A stretch of 64,000 nt of DNA from Sphingobium sp. AP50 (GTDB taxonomy: Bacteria > Pseudomonadota > Alphaproteobacteria > Sphingomonadales > Sphingomonadaceae), in the NCBI RefSeq assembly GCF_900109095.1, contig NZ_FNYZ01000001.1, positions 620,001 to 684,000 on the forward strand. The letters are read 5' to 3'. How positions within the stretch are numbered: position 1 is the stretch's first letter; each line of letters starts with the position of its first letter. The translations under genes were made by a program, and so were the position numbers. This document shows positions 55,652 to 64,000 of this stretch, piece after piece. The notes under the pieces were generated by a model. It saw only the letters and a program-made list of their open reading frames with translations, had not been told where the DNA came from and did no database searches.

Positions 55652-57931
55652 TTATATGCCAATATTACGGAAAGCTAGACGTAGCGCGAAGCCATTTCCC
55701 TTCCGCGCGTCGCCATTGGTCTGATAGTCGCGCCGCCAGGTGAAGCCCAGCGTGAGGCAATCATCCTCATAGGCAATGCCCAATCGATGGCGCACCGGCT
55801 GATATCCGTCCGACACGCTGACCGGGTCTTCCCGCGCATCGGTCAGGTCGATCACGGTCGATCCGAACACCGACCAGAAATGCGCGAACTGCACCCGGCC
55901 GCCCAGGCGCAATTCCTCGCGATCCTGCAAATCTTCCAGCCCCGAAATCACGTCGCGGTTCAGGCGCAGATAGCCCGCCATCACATAGGTGTTCTTGCTG
56001 CCGATGGTGGCGTCGATCTCGTTGCGGCGGACGGACAGATTATCCTTGTCCAGCCGGAACCGGTGGGTGAAGCTGATGAAATCCTTGTAGCGGATCGTCG
56101 TGCGGCCGACGATGTCGGACGTGCGATCGGACAGGCCGGTGCCGTCGGGCAGGATGCTTTCCCGGCTGTCGAGGCGATAGCTCTGGCCGACATTGCTCTG
56201 CAGCGAGAAATTGGGCAGGTCCAGGCTATATTCCAGCCCGTAGGTGATGCGCGAGCTATCCTCATAGCGGTCATAACCGGCGAAGCGGTTGAGCGCGAAG
56301 AGATTACTGTCCTCCAGATCGACCGCGCGCGCATCCTCATTGGGCAGCGACAGATTGGCGATATGGGGGGAGGCGACGATCTGGACACGCGGGGCAATGC
56401 GCTGCACGCCGCCAAAGGCTTCACCCACGAACGGCCAGCGCATGTCGACCGCAGCGGCGGCGATACCGCGTGTCTGCCAGCCCGGACTGCCGGCATAGCT
56501 GGCGACGGACGTCAGATCATTGTCGCCGCTATGATAGAGGTCACCGCGCAGATAGCCGATGAAGGTCACTTCCTGCCCCATGCCCGTCAACGTGCGCAGA
56601 TTCCATTCGGCCGCGGCAAAGGCGCGCTGCGTATCCTGCCCATGGGTGCGGGTGATGGCCAGCGTGTTCGCCTGCAATTGCAGCACGCCGCCCAGCAACG
56701 GGTCCTTGATGCGCTTGCGATAATCGACGACCGGCAGCGCGATCGGGGTCTGCCCCTGCGAATCGCCCTGACGCAGCGTCTGCACCACCCAGCCACGAAT
56801 CGACAGATAGCTGTCATCGTCCATGCGCTGGGCGCCGATGGTCGATCGCAGCCGGTCTTCGCGGCTGATGTCGTAGCGGCGCAGGAAGGTGCGGTCGGTC
56901 ACGGCCCGGATCGACCCGTCGACGCTCCATTCCGGCGAGAGTTGCAGCTTGCCGCTGGCATCCAGATAGCCGCGAATATCCTTTTCGGTATTGGCGGTCG
57001 TCGTGTCGCTGTCACCAATGCCCACGCGCCGGCCATGGGTGACATAGCCGGTAATCTGATAGGCGCCCCGATCGGTCAGGTGCCGATAGGTCGTCTCCAG
57101 CATCGGCAGCGTGTCGGAATAGACATGCGGCGTGACGGTCAGGTCGCGATTGGGCGCCAGCTTGAAATAATAGGGCAGCGCCGCTTCGAAGCCATTATTA
57201 CGGTCATAGCGCAGATTGGGCACCAGCAGGCCGCTGGCACCGCCATCGCCGACCGGATGGGACAGGCCCGGCAACGGGATCAGCGGCAGGCCGAACAGTT
57301 CGATATTGGCGTTCTTGTACGTCACGCGCTGCCGCACCGGGTCATAGATGACGCGCACGGCGTTGATCTGCCAGGTCGGTTCCTTGGGGCAGCCATCGCC
57401 ACCCTCGACGGTGCAACCGGTGTAGGAAGCATGGTGCAGCGTGTAGACGCCGTCTACCCGCTCCCCCTTTTGCGACGCCAGACGACCGCCCGACTGGAGC
57501 ACCAGCAGCATATTGTCGACCGCGCCGTCCTTCAGCGTGTCGGTAACGTCGAATCGATCGCCATAGGCGGTGTTGCCTTCGGGATCGACGACCGAGACAT
57601 TGCCCTGCGCCTCCACCTTGCCGGTATTGCGGTCCCACACGACCTTGTCGGCGCGCAGGCGATTGCCGTCGCGCAGCAACTGGACATTGCCGGTCGCGGT
57701 GACGATTTCGCTGTTGCTGTCATATTGCAGCGCGTCGGCGGCAAAGCCGATCTCATCCTGATTGTCGGGGACGGGCGCGTCGGGCGCGCTGATCGGGGTC
57801 TGCGGTTCGTTAAGCTGTTGCGCCAGCGCGGACTGGCTGGCCGCGAGCGCGGCGCCGCCCAGCAATGCGGCGCGGAAGGAAAGAAGGAACAGGGTGTTTC
57901 GCAAGCGGTCGGGCCTTATAGACGGGCGCAT
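55652..57931 (-). CDS. lptD: LPS-assembly protein LptD
   Basis: LptD is the 26-strand outer-membrane barrel that inserts LPS with LptE. The 759-residue protein has a signal peptide (about 1-37) and an N-terminal OstA/LptA-like domain (ADALQYDSNSEIVTATGNVQLLRDGNRLRAD, then KVEAQGNVSVVDPEGNTAYGD). The LptD barrel carries PLIPLPGLSHPVGDGGASGLLVP, and the terminal strand ends in AFRNIGI. Cysteines near residues about 170-180 (YTGCTVEGGDGC) could form the maturation disulfides. First gene of lptD-surA-pdxA-rsmA. Confidence 0.96.
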   Translation of the reverse strand: MRPSIRPDRLRNTLFLLSFRAALLGGAALAASQSALAQQLNEPQTPISAPDAPVPDNQDEIGFAADALQYDSNSEIVTATGNVQLLRDGNRLRADKVVWDRNTGKVEAQGNVSVVDPEGNTAYGDRFDVTDTLKDGAVDNMLLVLQSGGRLASQKGERVDGVYTLHHASYTGCTVEGGDGCPKEPTWQINAVRVIYDPVRQRVTYKNANIELFGLPLIPLPGLSHPVGDGGASGLLVPNLRYDRNNGFEAALPYYFKLAPNRDLTVTPHVYSDTLPMLETTYRHLTDRGAYQITGYVTHGRRVGIGDSDTTTANTEKDIRGYLDASGKLQLSPEWSVDGSIRAVTDRTFLRRYDISREDRLRSTIGAQRMDDDSYLSIRGWVVQTLRQGDSQGQTPIALPVVDYRKRIKDPLLGGVLQLQANTLAITRTHGQDTQRAFAAAEWNLRTLTGMGQEVTFIGYLRGDLYHSGDNDLTSVASYAGSPGWQTRGIAAAAVDMRWPFVGEAFGGVQRIAPRVQIVASPHIANLSLPNEDARAVDLEDSNLFALNRFAGYDRYEDSSRITYGLEYSLDLPNFSLQSNVGQSYRLDSRESILPDGTGLSDRTSDIVGRTTIRYKDFISFTHRFRLDKDNLSVRRNEIDATIGSKNTYVMAGYLRLNRDVISGLEDLQDREELRLGGRVQFAHFWSVFGSTVIDLTDAREDPVSVSDGYQPVRHRLGIAYEDDCLTLGFTWRRDYQTNGDARKGNGFALRLAFRNIGI

Positions 57932-58095
57932 CGGACCTCTCGCCTATCGCACAGCGGGCCGGTCCGCAATCGCCCGCTGCATCCATGGCCATGCAAAATC
58001 GGTCGAACGGCTTTGCCAGACGGGGAAAGCCGCACTATCTGACAGGCAAGAAGGCGGTTTTCCCGCCGATCAAGATAAGAGGAAGCATAGCCCCG

Positions 58096-59541
58096 ATGGA
58101 TATCCAGTTCAGCCCGACCCGCCCCGATGCCGACACCCTGGCCTTCATTGTGCCCAAGGGCGGATTCGACGCGCTGCCGCTGGCCGCCGCGCCGACGCTG
58201 GCGGCGGGGGCTGCCGCGTCGCGCTTCACGGGCGAAACCGGAACGAGCTTCGAGAGCTTCGTGGAAGAAGGCGGCAAGACGGTGCGCGTGCTGCTGCTGG
58301 GCGTGGGTTCGGCCGGCGAACTGGATTATGAAAAGGCCGGCGCCGCGCTGACCGCGAAGCTGTCGACCAGCGGCGCGGTTCATGCCGCTGTCGAGTTTTT
58401 CGGCGGCGCCGCCGGCGAACAGGCTGCCCGGCTGGCCTTTGGCGCGCGGCTGCGTGGCTGGCGCATCGACACCTATCGCACCCGCCAGCCGGAAAAGGCC
58501 AAGCCGACGCTCAAGAGGCTGACGCTGGTCGCGACCGGCGCGGACGCCGCCTGGGCGAAGGAAGCGGCGATTGCCGAAGGCGTCGCCTTCACCCGCGAAC
58601 TGGTGTCGGAGCCGGCGAACATCCTCTACCCTGAGAGCTTCGTCGAACGCTGCCGCCCACTCGAAGCGCTGGGCATCAAGATCACCGTGCTGGACAAGGC
58701 GGCGATGGAAGCGCTGGGCATGGGATCGCTGCTCGGCGTGGCGCAGGGTTCGGTGCGCGAAGCCCGGCTGCTGGCGCTGGAATGGGACGGTACCAATGGC
58801 GCATCTGAAAAGCCGGTCGTCTTCGTCGGCAAGGGCGTGACCTTCGACACGGGCGGCATCTCGATCAAGCCGGCCGCCGGCATGGAAGACATGAAGTGGG
58901 ACATGGGCGGCGCGGGCGCCGTCGTTGGCGCGATGAAGGCGCTGGCCGGGCGCAAGGCGAAGGCGCATGTCGTGGGCATTTGCGGGCTGGTGGAAAACAT
59001 GCCGGACGGCAATGCCCAGCGCCCCGGCGACATCGTGACCTCCATGTCGGGCCAGACGATCGAAGTGCTGAACACCGACGCCGAAGGCCGTCTGGTGCTG
59101 TGCGACGCGCTGACCTGGGCGCAGCGTACCTATCAGCCGGAGGTCGTGATCGATCTTGCGACCCTGACTGGCGCGATGATCGTGGCGCTGGGCGATCAAT
59201 ATGGCGGCCTGTTCGCCAATGACGATGCCCTGGCCGACGATCTGATCGCGGCGGGCAAGGCGACCGGCGACCAGTTGTGGCGCTTCCCGCTGTCGGCCGC
59301 TTATGACAAGCTGATCGACAGCCCGATCGCCGACATGAAGAATATCGGCGGCCGTTTCGCCGGATCGATCACCGCCGCCCAGTTCATCAAGCGCTTCGTC
59401 GAAGAGGGCGTGAAATGGGCGCATCTCGACATTGCCGGCATGGTCTGGTCCGACAAGCCCGGCGGCACCTGGGACAAGGGCGCAACCGGCTATGGCGTGC
59501 GCCTGATCGACCGTCTGGTCGCGGACAAGTTCGAGGCGTAA
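58096..59541 (+). CDS. pepA: Leucyl aminopeptidase
   Basis: PepA is a dinuclear metal-dependent M17 exopeptidase that removes N-terminal residues and can bind DNA. The 481-residue product has the active-site lysine in FVGKGVTFDTGGISIKP, DMGGAGAV, the signature NTDAEGRL (326-333) and ATLTGAMIVALG. Start: ATG 58096 with AGAGGAAG upstream; the longer frame from 57985 is rejected. It is divergent from lptD over about 165 bases. holC follows, as in many proteobacteria. Confidence 0.96.
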   Translation: MDIQFSPTRPDADTLAFIVPKGGFDALPLAAAPTLAAGAAASRFTGETGTSFESFVEEGGKTVRVLLLGVGSAGELDYEKAGAALTAKLSTSGAVHAAVEFFGGAAGEQAARLAFGARLRGWRIDTYRTRQPEKAKPTLKRLTLVATGADAAWAKEAAIAEGVAFTRELVSEPANILYPESFVERCRPLEALGIKITVLDKAAMEALGMGSLLGVAQGSVREARLLALEWDGTNGASEKPVVFVGKGVTFDTGGISIKPAAGMEDMKWDMGGAGAVVGAMKALAGRKAKAHVVGICGLVENMPDGNAQRPGDIVTSMSGQTIEVLNTDAEGRLVLCDALTWAQRTYQPEVVIDLATLTGAMIVALGDQYGGLFANDDALADDLIAAGKATGDQLWRFPLSAAYDKLIDSPIADMKNIGGRFAGSITAAQFIKRFVEEGVKWAHLDIAGMVWSDKPGGTWDKGATGYGVRLIDRLVADKFEA

Positions 59542-59553
59542 ACGACCCTCTCA

Positions 59554-59582
59554 ACCGTTCGGGCTGAGCCTGTCGAAGCCCT
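59554..59582. repeat. Half of a dispersed intergenic repeat after pepA
   Basis: The segment CCGTTCGGGCTGAGCCTGTC and following GAAGCCC is one arm of a palindromic element common in many Gram-negative genomes; only one arm is visible here. It lies between pepA and holC. Confidence 0.5.
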
Positions 59583-59648
59583 GCTCTTTTCTTTGGGGAA
59601 GAGCGGGCCTTCTGCAAGCATAGGGCGAACGGCATTTGGATGGAGCCC

Positions 59649-60086
59649 ATGCAGGTCGACTTCTACCAGCTTAGCCGCGATCCGGTGGATCAGGTGTTGC
59701 CCGCCATCGCGGGCCGCATCCTGGGCATGGGCGCGCGCCTGCTGGTGGTGGCGCAGGAGCCCGAACGGCTGGAACGGATTTCGCAAGGCCTGTGGGCTGG
59801 CCCGCCCGACAGCTTCCTGGCCCATGGCCGGGCGGGCGAGGGCGGGGAGGCGCATCAGCCGATTCTGCTGAGCGGGCAATGTGCCCCGCTCAACGGCGCG
59901 GCCCATATCGCGCTGGCCGACGGCATCTGGCGGGAGGAGGCGTTGGGCTTCGAACGCGCTTTCTATTTCTTCGACGCCGACACGATCGACGGGGCCCGGT
60001 CAAGCTGGCGCGCGCTCAGCAAGGCAGACGGCGTCGAACCCCGCTTCTGGCGGCAGGAAGGCCGCAAATGGGTGCAGGGGCCTTGA
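59649..60086 (+). CDS. holC: DNA polymerase III chi subunit
   Basis: HolC (chi) joins the clamp-loader complex to single-stranded DNA-binding protein. The 145-residue protein starts MQVDFYQLSRDPVDQVLPAI, the family N-terminus, followed by LLVVAQEPERLERISQGLW, SFLAHGRAGEGG and PILLSG, then FYFFDADTIDGARSSWRALSK, all conserved in chi. The ATG at 59640 is also in frame (3 residues longer). pepA-holC is a common pairing. Confidence 0.9.
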   Translation: MQVDFYQLSRDPVDQVLPAIAGRILGMGARLLVVAQEPERLERISQGLWAGPPDSFLAHGRAGEGGEAHQPILLSGQCAPLNGAAHIALADGIWREEALGFERAFYFFDADTIDGARSSWRALSKADGVEPRFWRQEGRKWVQGP

Positions 60087-60132
60087 CGGGCGGGTTGGTT
60101 CTGTACCAAAGGCGAACATCTCCATCGCCGTC

Positions 60133-60153
60133 ACCCTGAACTTGTTTCAGGGT
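60133..60153. repeat. Short palindromic repeat unit downstream of holC
   Basis: ACCCTGAA (60133-60140) and TTCAGGGT (60146-60153) pair around a 5-base loop, inside a GTCACCCTGAACTTGTTTCA-type element common between genes in sphingomonads. The rest of 60087-60299 shows nothing recognisable. Confidence 0.65.
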
Positions 60154-60299
60154 CCATTCCTCCTTTTGGTCAATGGACCCGATGGCGCGACGGATGCGGA
60201 ACCGAAAGCCGACACAGGTAGGATCAGATACTATCCAATCTCAGGGGCTGGTGTCGGGCCGTCATATCTATTTCCACCCTCCTAAAGCCTATTGCCCGG

Positions 60300-61118
60300 C
60301 TATAAATATTCGCTTTGGTGCCAAACGCCGGCAGGCGCGATCATCACGATACGGCGGACTGTCCATTTTCCCTTGTCGGGATGCCCTTCATAATCGATTT
60401 TCAATTCATATTTACAGTAGAAGCCTTTGAGAGATTGTGGCCGGCAAATGACATTTCGTATGCTGATGTCGCGGAGCGCAATCTCAGCATAAGGCGTTTT
60501 AGGTGGATCGATATTTTGTAGTGTGACTTTTGCGAGCCTCTCCACCTCCTTCTGCCTGAGTTCCAGCATCGTAGGCTGAACCAGGCTGGGGTTTTTCTCC
60601 GCCACCTCTTTCTCCCAACGCGCATATCCATCTTTCTCACCACAATTTTCGGGTATAGGTGATGAAATCGGAGCAGCTAAAACCTTCGCCACATCATCAT
60701 CAAATGCCTCTGGCAAGATATGGTCGTAGTCCGTGCCCCAATACGCTTCAGGCTTGCAGTAAAGTGAGTAAACTACCTTTGCGCACGCGACTTTGCTAAC
60801 CGGGGTAGGGTTATACCACCTGATATCACGCCTCACGATGTCGACGTTTGTGCCGCACATAAAGCCGTCCGTCATTTGTACTCTAGAGAATTCCCAGCGC
60901 GCATCTCGCATCTGCGCTTCAGTGAAGTAGCTCAGCGCGATGATCATGCCTTTCCCATCAGGAACGACTTTGCGGATATCCGCTGGTCCACGATAGTAGT
61001 TCGCAGCCAGATATTCCGGCGGGTCGCCAATCATACCCGGTGGATCGCTAATCTTGGCACATGCTACAAGCGCAGCAGGCAACACACATATGCTCAATAT
61101 TCGGGACCAGGAGTGCAT
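60300..61118 (-). CDS. Lipoprotein of unknown function
   Basis: The 272-residue protein has a lipobox signal (LVAC near residue 20). Its mature part has four to six cysteines (FMCGTNVDIVRRDIRWYN, VACAKVVYSLYC, ENCGEKDG, VICRPQ and FYCKYELKIDYEG), probably forming disulfides in the periplasm. No family recognised. Base composition is visibly lower in GC than the flanks, and codon use is atypical, suggesting recent acquisition. ATG 61118 with GGAA upstream is preferred over the TTG at 61124. The gap 61119-61375 is partly CT-rich with no further feature. Confidence 0.72.
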   Translation of the reverse strand: MHSWSRILSICVLPAALVACAKISDPPGMIGDPPEYLAANYYRGPADIRKVVPDGKGMIIALSYFTEAQMRDARWEFSRVQMTDGFMCGTNVDIVRRDIRWYNPTPVSKVACAKVVYSLYCKPEAYWGTDYDHILPEAFDDDVAKVLAAPISSPIPENCGEKDGYARWEKEVAEKNPSLVQPTMLELRQKEVERLAKVTLQNIDPPKTPYAEIALRDISIRNVICRPQSLKGFYCKYELKIDYEGHPDKGKWTVRRIVMIAPAGVWHQSEYL

Positions 61119-61375
61119 TATCAAATTTCCATCCGGCGCGTTCAGGTTCAGCGCATCCTACAAGAAATTTCCTAAATAAAGGGCGACACGCTGCGAGAAG
61201 AGTTGGTTCGGTTTCCCCATAAGCAGAGCGTCCACCAACCACCCATCTCACCCCCTCCCCCCATCTCCTCCCTCAACCCCACTCCACCCCACACGGTTAA
61301 GCCTCTTGCGGCCCGGCCCGCCCGCGTCTAAAGGGCGCGCAACTTTATTTCCCACCATCTGGAGTATTGAGGGCC

Positions 61376-61798
61376 ATGGCCGTCACGCGCACTTTCTCGA
61401 TCATCAAGCCCGACGCGACCCGTCGCAACCTGACCGGCGCGGTCGCCAAGATGCTGGAGGAAGCCGGTCTGCGCATCGTCGCTTCCAAGCGCATCCGCAT
61501 GAGCCGCGAACAGGCCGAAGGCTTCTATGCCGTTCATAAGGAACGCCCCTTCTTCGCCGATCTGGTCGCCTTCATGATTTCCGGCCCGGTCGTCGTCCAG
61601 GTTCTGGAAGGCGAAGACGCCGTGAAGCGCAACCGCGACATCATGGGCGCCACCAACCCCGCCAATGCCGACGCCGGCACCATCCGCAAGGAACTGGCCG
61701 AATCGATCGAAGCCAATTCGGTCCATGGTTCGGACAGCGAAGAAAATGCCGCGATCGAAATCGCCTATTTCTTCAAGCCGGAAGAAATCGTCGGCTGA
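61376..61798 (+). CDS. ndk: Nucleoside diphosphate kinase
   Basis: Ndk transfers the gamma phosphate among nucleoside triphosphates, keeping NTP/dNTP pools balanced. The 140-residue protein is typical: [33 protein letters not shown] and the phosphorylated His117 in NSVHGSDS. The ATG at 61376 gives the standard start. A bidirectional terminator separates it from the convergent TSUP gene. Confidence 0.97.
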   Translation: MAVTRTFSIIKPDATRRNLTGAVAKMLEEAGLRIVASKRIRMSREQAEGFYAVHKERPFFADLVAFMISGPVVVQVLEGEDAVKRNRDIMGATNPANADAGTIRKELAESIEANSVHGSDSEENAAIEIAYFFKPEEIVG

Positions 61799-61820
61799 TA
61801 GCCGATCATCCTGACGGATG

Positions 61821-61864
61821 AAAAAAAGGCCCGGCGCTCCCCATGGAGCGGCCGGGCTTTTCTT
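61821..61864. terminator. Bidirectional terminator between ndk and the TSUP gene
   Basis: An A-run, a GC stem (GGCCCGGCGCTCC with GGAGCGGCCGGGC, one bulged base, CCAT loop) and a T-rich tail (61858-61865). It serves both convergent genes. Confidence 0.88.
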
Positions 61865-61868
61865 TGGG

Positions 61869-62717
61869 TCAGGGGTGAGGCTGAGCCGGTGCGGGGGCCT
61901 CGACCTTCACCGGATCGGGCGTCCGCGCTTTAACGAAAAGCTGCCACGAACTCACCGCCAGCACGGCGGCCAGCAGCGGTTGCAGCACCTTGTCCGGCGC
62001 ATGGGACGACAGATAGCTGCCGACGATCACGCCCGGTATCGATCCGATCAGCAGGTTCATCAGCAGCACGCCGTTGACGTCGCCCATCAGCCAGTGCCCC
62101 GTCCCCGCGATCAGCGCCAGCGGCACGGCATGGGCGATGTCCGATCCCACGATGCGCGCAACCGGCAGGCGGGGGTAAAGGAACAGCAGCACCGTCACCC
62201 CGATCGCGCCCGCGCCGACCGACGAGAGCGACACCGCCACGCCGATCAGCGCGCCAAGCCCCGTCGTGCCATAGAGGATGGCGGCATGCGAATGGCTGGC
62301 GCCCAGATCGCCGCGATGGCGGAACAGCCATTTGCGGCCGATGACAGCCGCCGACGTCACGGCGAGCAGGCTCGCCAGCGAATAGAGGATGATATGTTCG
62401 CTGGATTTGCCGATGTCGCCGATCCAGCCCAATATCAGCAGCGTCGCGATGGCGGCCGGAATGCTGCCCGCGGCCATCCGCCGCACGATCGGCCATTCGA
62501 TCGTGTCGCGCTTGCTATGGACGGTCGATCCGACGATCTTGGTCAGCGCCGCAAACAGCAGGTCGGTCCCGACCGCCGTTTTCGCGCTGACGCCGAACAT
62601 CAGCACCAGCAGCGGCGTCATCAGCGATCCGCCGCCTACCCCGGTCACGCCCACCAGCAGGCCGACCAGCAGGCCGGCGATCGCGTGAAACAAGTCGATC
62701 GATGCCATCAGATTCAT
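61869..62717 (-). CDS. TSUP-family (TauE/SafE) membrane permease
   Basis: The 282-residue inner-membrane protein has about eight transmembrane helices. It has the TauE/SafE repeats GLLVGLLVGVTGVGGGSLMTPLLVLMFGVSAKTAVGTDLLFAALTK and GALIGVAVSLSSVGAGAIGVTVLLFLYP, each with the family glycine motif. Members export sulfite, sulfonates or related organic anions, or import thiosulfate. Substrate unknown. Start Met1/Met4 are ambiguous. Confidence 0.9.
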   Translation of the reverse strand: MNLMASIDLFHAIAGLLVGLLVGVTGVGGGSLMTPLLVLMFGVSAKTAVGTDLLFAALTKIVGSTVHSKRDTIEWPIVRRMAAGSIPAAIATLLILGWIGDIGKSSEHIILYSLASLLAVTSAAVIGRKWLFRHRGDLGASHSHAAILYGTTGLGALIGVAVSLSSVGAGAIGVTVLLFLYPRLPVARIVGSDIAHAVPLALIAGTGHWLMGDVNGVLLMNLLIGSIPGVIVGSYLSSHAPDKVLQPLLAAVLAVSSWQLFVKARTPDPVKVEAPAPAQPHP

Positions 62718-62822
62718 GATGCGCGTCTTATCCTTATTGTCCCAACCCTGTGTCCGCGCTTCCAGCCGCTCGCGGCGGAAAAGGCGTTCAGGTCAGGCGT
62801 TTCGGGGGGAAACAGGGCTGGA

Positions 62823-63476
62823 CTATTTCTGGCTCAACCGCGCCCAGCGCGCGTCGATGCGCGCCTGGGCGTTGCTGGCCTTCACCGTTTCGACCCGCGA
62901 CAGACCGCGCAGAGACAGGCTGTGCCCCGCGATCCAGCGCCCGGCTATGCCATAGCCGATGTCATAGAGGGCGACATTCTCATAGGCATCGCCGCCAACT
63001 ACGAAGCGGGTGGTGATCGCTACCGGCAGCCGCTCGTCGCCCACGCTGTCGTCGGGCAGCTTGGCCTTCGCTCGTGCCTTTTTGAGCGCGTCGGCGAACC
63101 AGCCGGCCTCTATTCGCGGATCGCCGGTGGTGTCGACGGGATCGATGCCTAGCGCGCGGGGGAAGGCGATGGTCTGGCTCTGCACGATCTGCTCGGGATC
63201 GGTGGGTTTCAGGACGATCCGGTCATCCTTCACCGTTTCCGCATTCAGCACCAGAGCAGACGCGCGGCTCGATGCCTTGCGGCTTTCCGACGCCTTGTCG
63301 GCGCGCTCGTCCCGCTTGTCCGACCAGTTGAGATACAAAGTCAGGGCGGAAATCGACACCGCCAGCACGGCGATGATCTCGCCCAGCGTGATCCAGCGAC
63401 GACGAATGGCGGCGGCTTCGGCCGCGCGCGCTTCCTTGGGGCTTTCCGGTGTCGGGCTGTCGGGCGTGTCGCTCAT
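62823..63476 (-). CDS. Single-pass membrane protein of unknown function
   Basis: The 217-residue protein has a cytoplasmic Pro/Ser/Ala N-terminus, one transmembrane helix (about 32-51), a charged Arg/Lys/Asp segment and a globular domain in residues 75-215 (VLNAETVKDDRIVLKP, FVVGGDAYENVALYDIGYGIAGRW). No family is recognised; similar proteins seem restricted to sphingomonads. ATG 63476 begins 6 bases after the GST stop, so they are probably co-transcribed. Confidence 0.68.
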   Translation of the reverse strand: MSDTPDSPTPESPKEARAAEAAAIRRRWITLGEIIAVLAVSISALTLYLNWSDKRDERADKASESRKASSRASALVLNAETVKDDRIVLKPTDPEQIVQSQTIAFPRALGIDPVDTTGDPRIEAGWFADALKKARAKAKLPDDSVGDERLPVAITTRFVVGGDAYENVALYDIGYGIAGRWIAGHSLSLRGLSRVETVKASNAQARIDARWARLSQK

Positions 63477-63481
63477 GCTGC

Positions 63482-64000
63482 TTATACCGGCTGGGGCGGG
63501 GCTTCGAACCGGTCGATTACCCAGTCTTCCGCCTGCGCGCCGCCGATCCATTCCTGCATCCAGGGATGAGCGATGATCGCGGCCATATAGGCTTCGGCAA
63601 AGCGGGCGACCGGCAGTTGATAGGTGATGAAGCGGGTCACGACCGGCGCGAACATCACGTCCACCGCGCTGAACTGGCCGAACAGAAATTCGCCATCGCC
63701 GCCATGACGGGCACGGGCTTGTGCCCAGAGCTGCATGATGCGGCTGATATCCTGCGCCACGCCTTCGGATGGCGGCACGGCCGGATAGATTTGCCGGATG
63801 TTCATGCTGTGCTCGCGACGCAGCGCGGCGAAGCTGCTGTGCATTTCGGCCGCCATTGACCGGGCCATGGCGCGTGCAGCCGGATCGGTCGGCCAGAATG
63901 CTGCATTATCCGTCTTTTCGTTCAGATATTCGACAATGGCCAGACTGTCCCAGACGACGATGTCATCGCCATCCCACAGGATCGGCACCTTGCCGGAGGA
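63482..64000 (-). CDS. Glutathione S-transferase (5' end outside window)
   Basis: The frame is open to the window edge and its first visible residues, SSGKVPILWDGDDIVVWDSLAIVEYL, are the central part of the GST N-terminal thioredoxin fold (cis-Pro and glutathione-binding Ser), so the first roughly 45 residues are missing. The helical C-terminal domain (MARSMAAEMHSSFAALRREHSMNIR onward, DVMFAPVVTRF) is complete. Substrate unknown; such beta-like GSTs often detoxify electrophiles. Confidence 0.88.
   Translation of the reverse strand, partial: SSGKVPILWDGDDIVVWDSLAIVEYLNEKTDNAAFWPTDPAARAMARSMAAEMHSSFAALRREHSMNIRQIYPAVPPSEGVAQDISRIMQLWAQARARHGGDGEFLFGQFSAVDVMFAPVVTRFITYQLPVARFAEAYMAAIIAHPWMQEWIGGAQAEDWVIDRFEAPPQPV

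Noticed and set aside
55787..58042. Long open frame (about 751 codons) antisense to lptD
   Set aside because: Complement of lptD; low-complexity Arg/Gly/Asp/Ile composition and no family motif.

Overview
The window looks like chromosomal DNA of a sphingomonad alphaproteobacterium (Sphingobium/Sphingomonas type). This is inferred from the high GC content, the codon bias, a ubiG-lysC pair and ptsP nearby, a rodZ-like/cpoB/tilS/ftsH run, TonB-dependent transport, many Tat-exported enzymes and many short palindromic intergenic repeats typical of that group. I saw no rRNA, tRNA, CRISPR array, transposase or prophage gene. Coding density is very high and no gap between genes exceeds 300 bases. Layout: 1-2377 (+) holds the end of a MipA/OmpV outer-membrane protein and a thioredoxin-TPR / LON-domain / Trm112-like operon. 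2384-10393 (-) is a seven-gene run whose products all appear exported: TonB receptor, RidA, Tat flavin amine oxidase, cytochrome c, Tat class I aminotransferase, Tat class V PLP enzyme and a second RidA. 10637-15641 holds a TlpA thioredoxin, argH, a small LptM-like lipoprotein, lysA, a truncated siroheme synthase and a receiver protein. 15692-20637 is a TetR-controlled tripartite EmrAB-type efflux operon, followed by an ABC-F gene with an upstream ORF in its leader. 22381-25270 has a YdeI-like gene, ubiG and lysC. 25397-36638 is an accessory block lying between lysC and ptsP: nitronate monooxygenase, HxlR regulators, an SDR, a guanidinium exporter (sugE/gdx) with a candidate RNA switch, a VOC/DUF1428/SRPBCC cluster, an oligogalacturonate-lyase-like protein and two tandem Tat-exported aminotransferases. 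36800-44397 is core (ptsP, rodZ-like, cpoB, tilS, ftsH). 44532-47497 has a Tat-exported GH43 glycosidase and a GT61 glycosyltransferase. 47709-55563 and on to 57931 hold guaB, rsmB, a TPR protein, rluE and the conserved lptD-surA-pdxA-rsmA operon. 58096-64000 holds pepA, holC, a lower-GC orphan lipoprotein, ndk, a TSUP permease, a membrane protein and the end of a GST gene. How the genes work together: the most unusual feature is an apparently periplasmic amine/imine chemistry set. A TonB receptor would import the substrate. A Tat-exported flavoenzyme could oxidise it and pass electrons to the adjacent cytochrome c. The reactive imine/enamine products could be hydrolysed by the two secreted RidA proteins. 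Tat-exported PLP enzymes would act on the same compound. Two related Tat aminotransferases form a second locus at 34-36.6 kb. The function is inferred from signal peptides and families only; the substrate is unknown.
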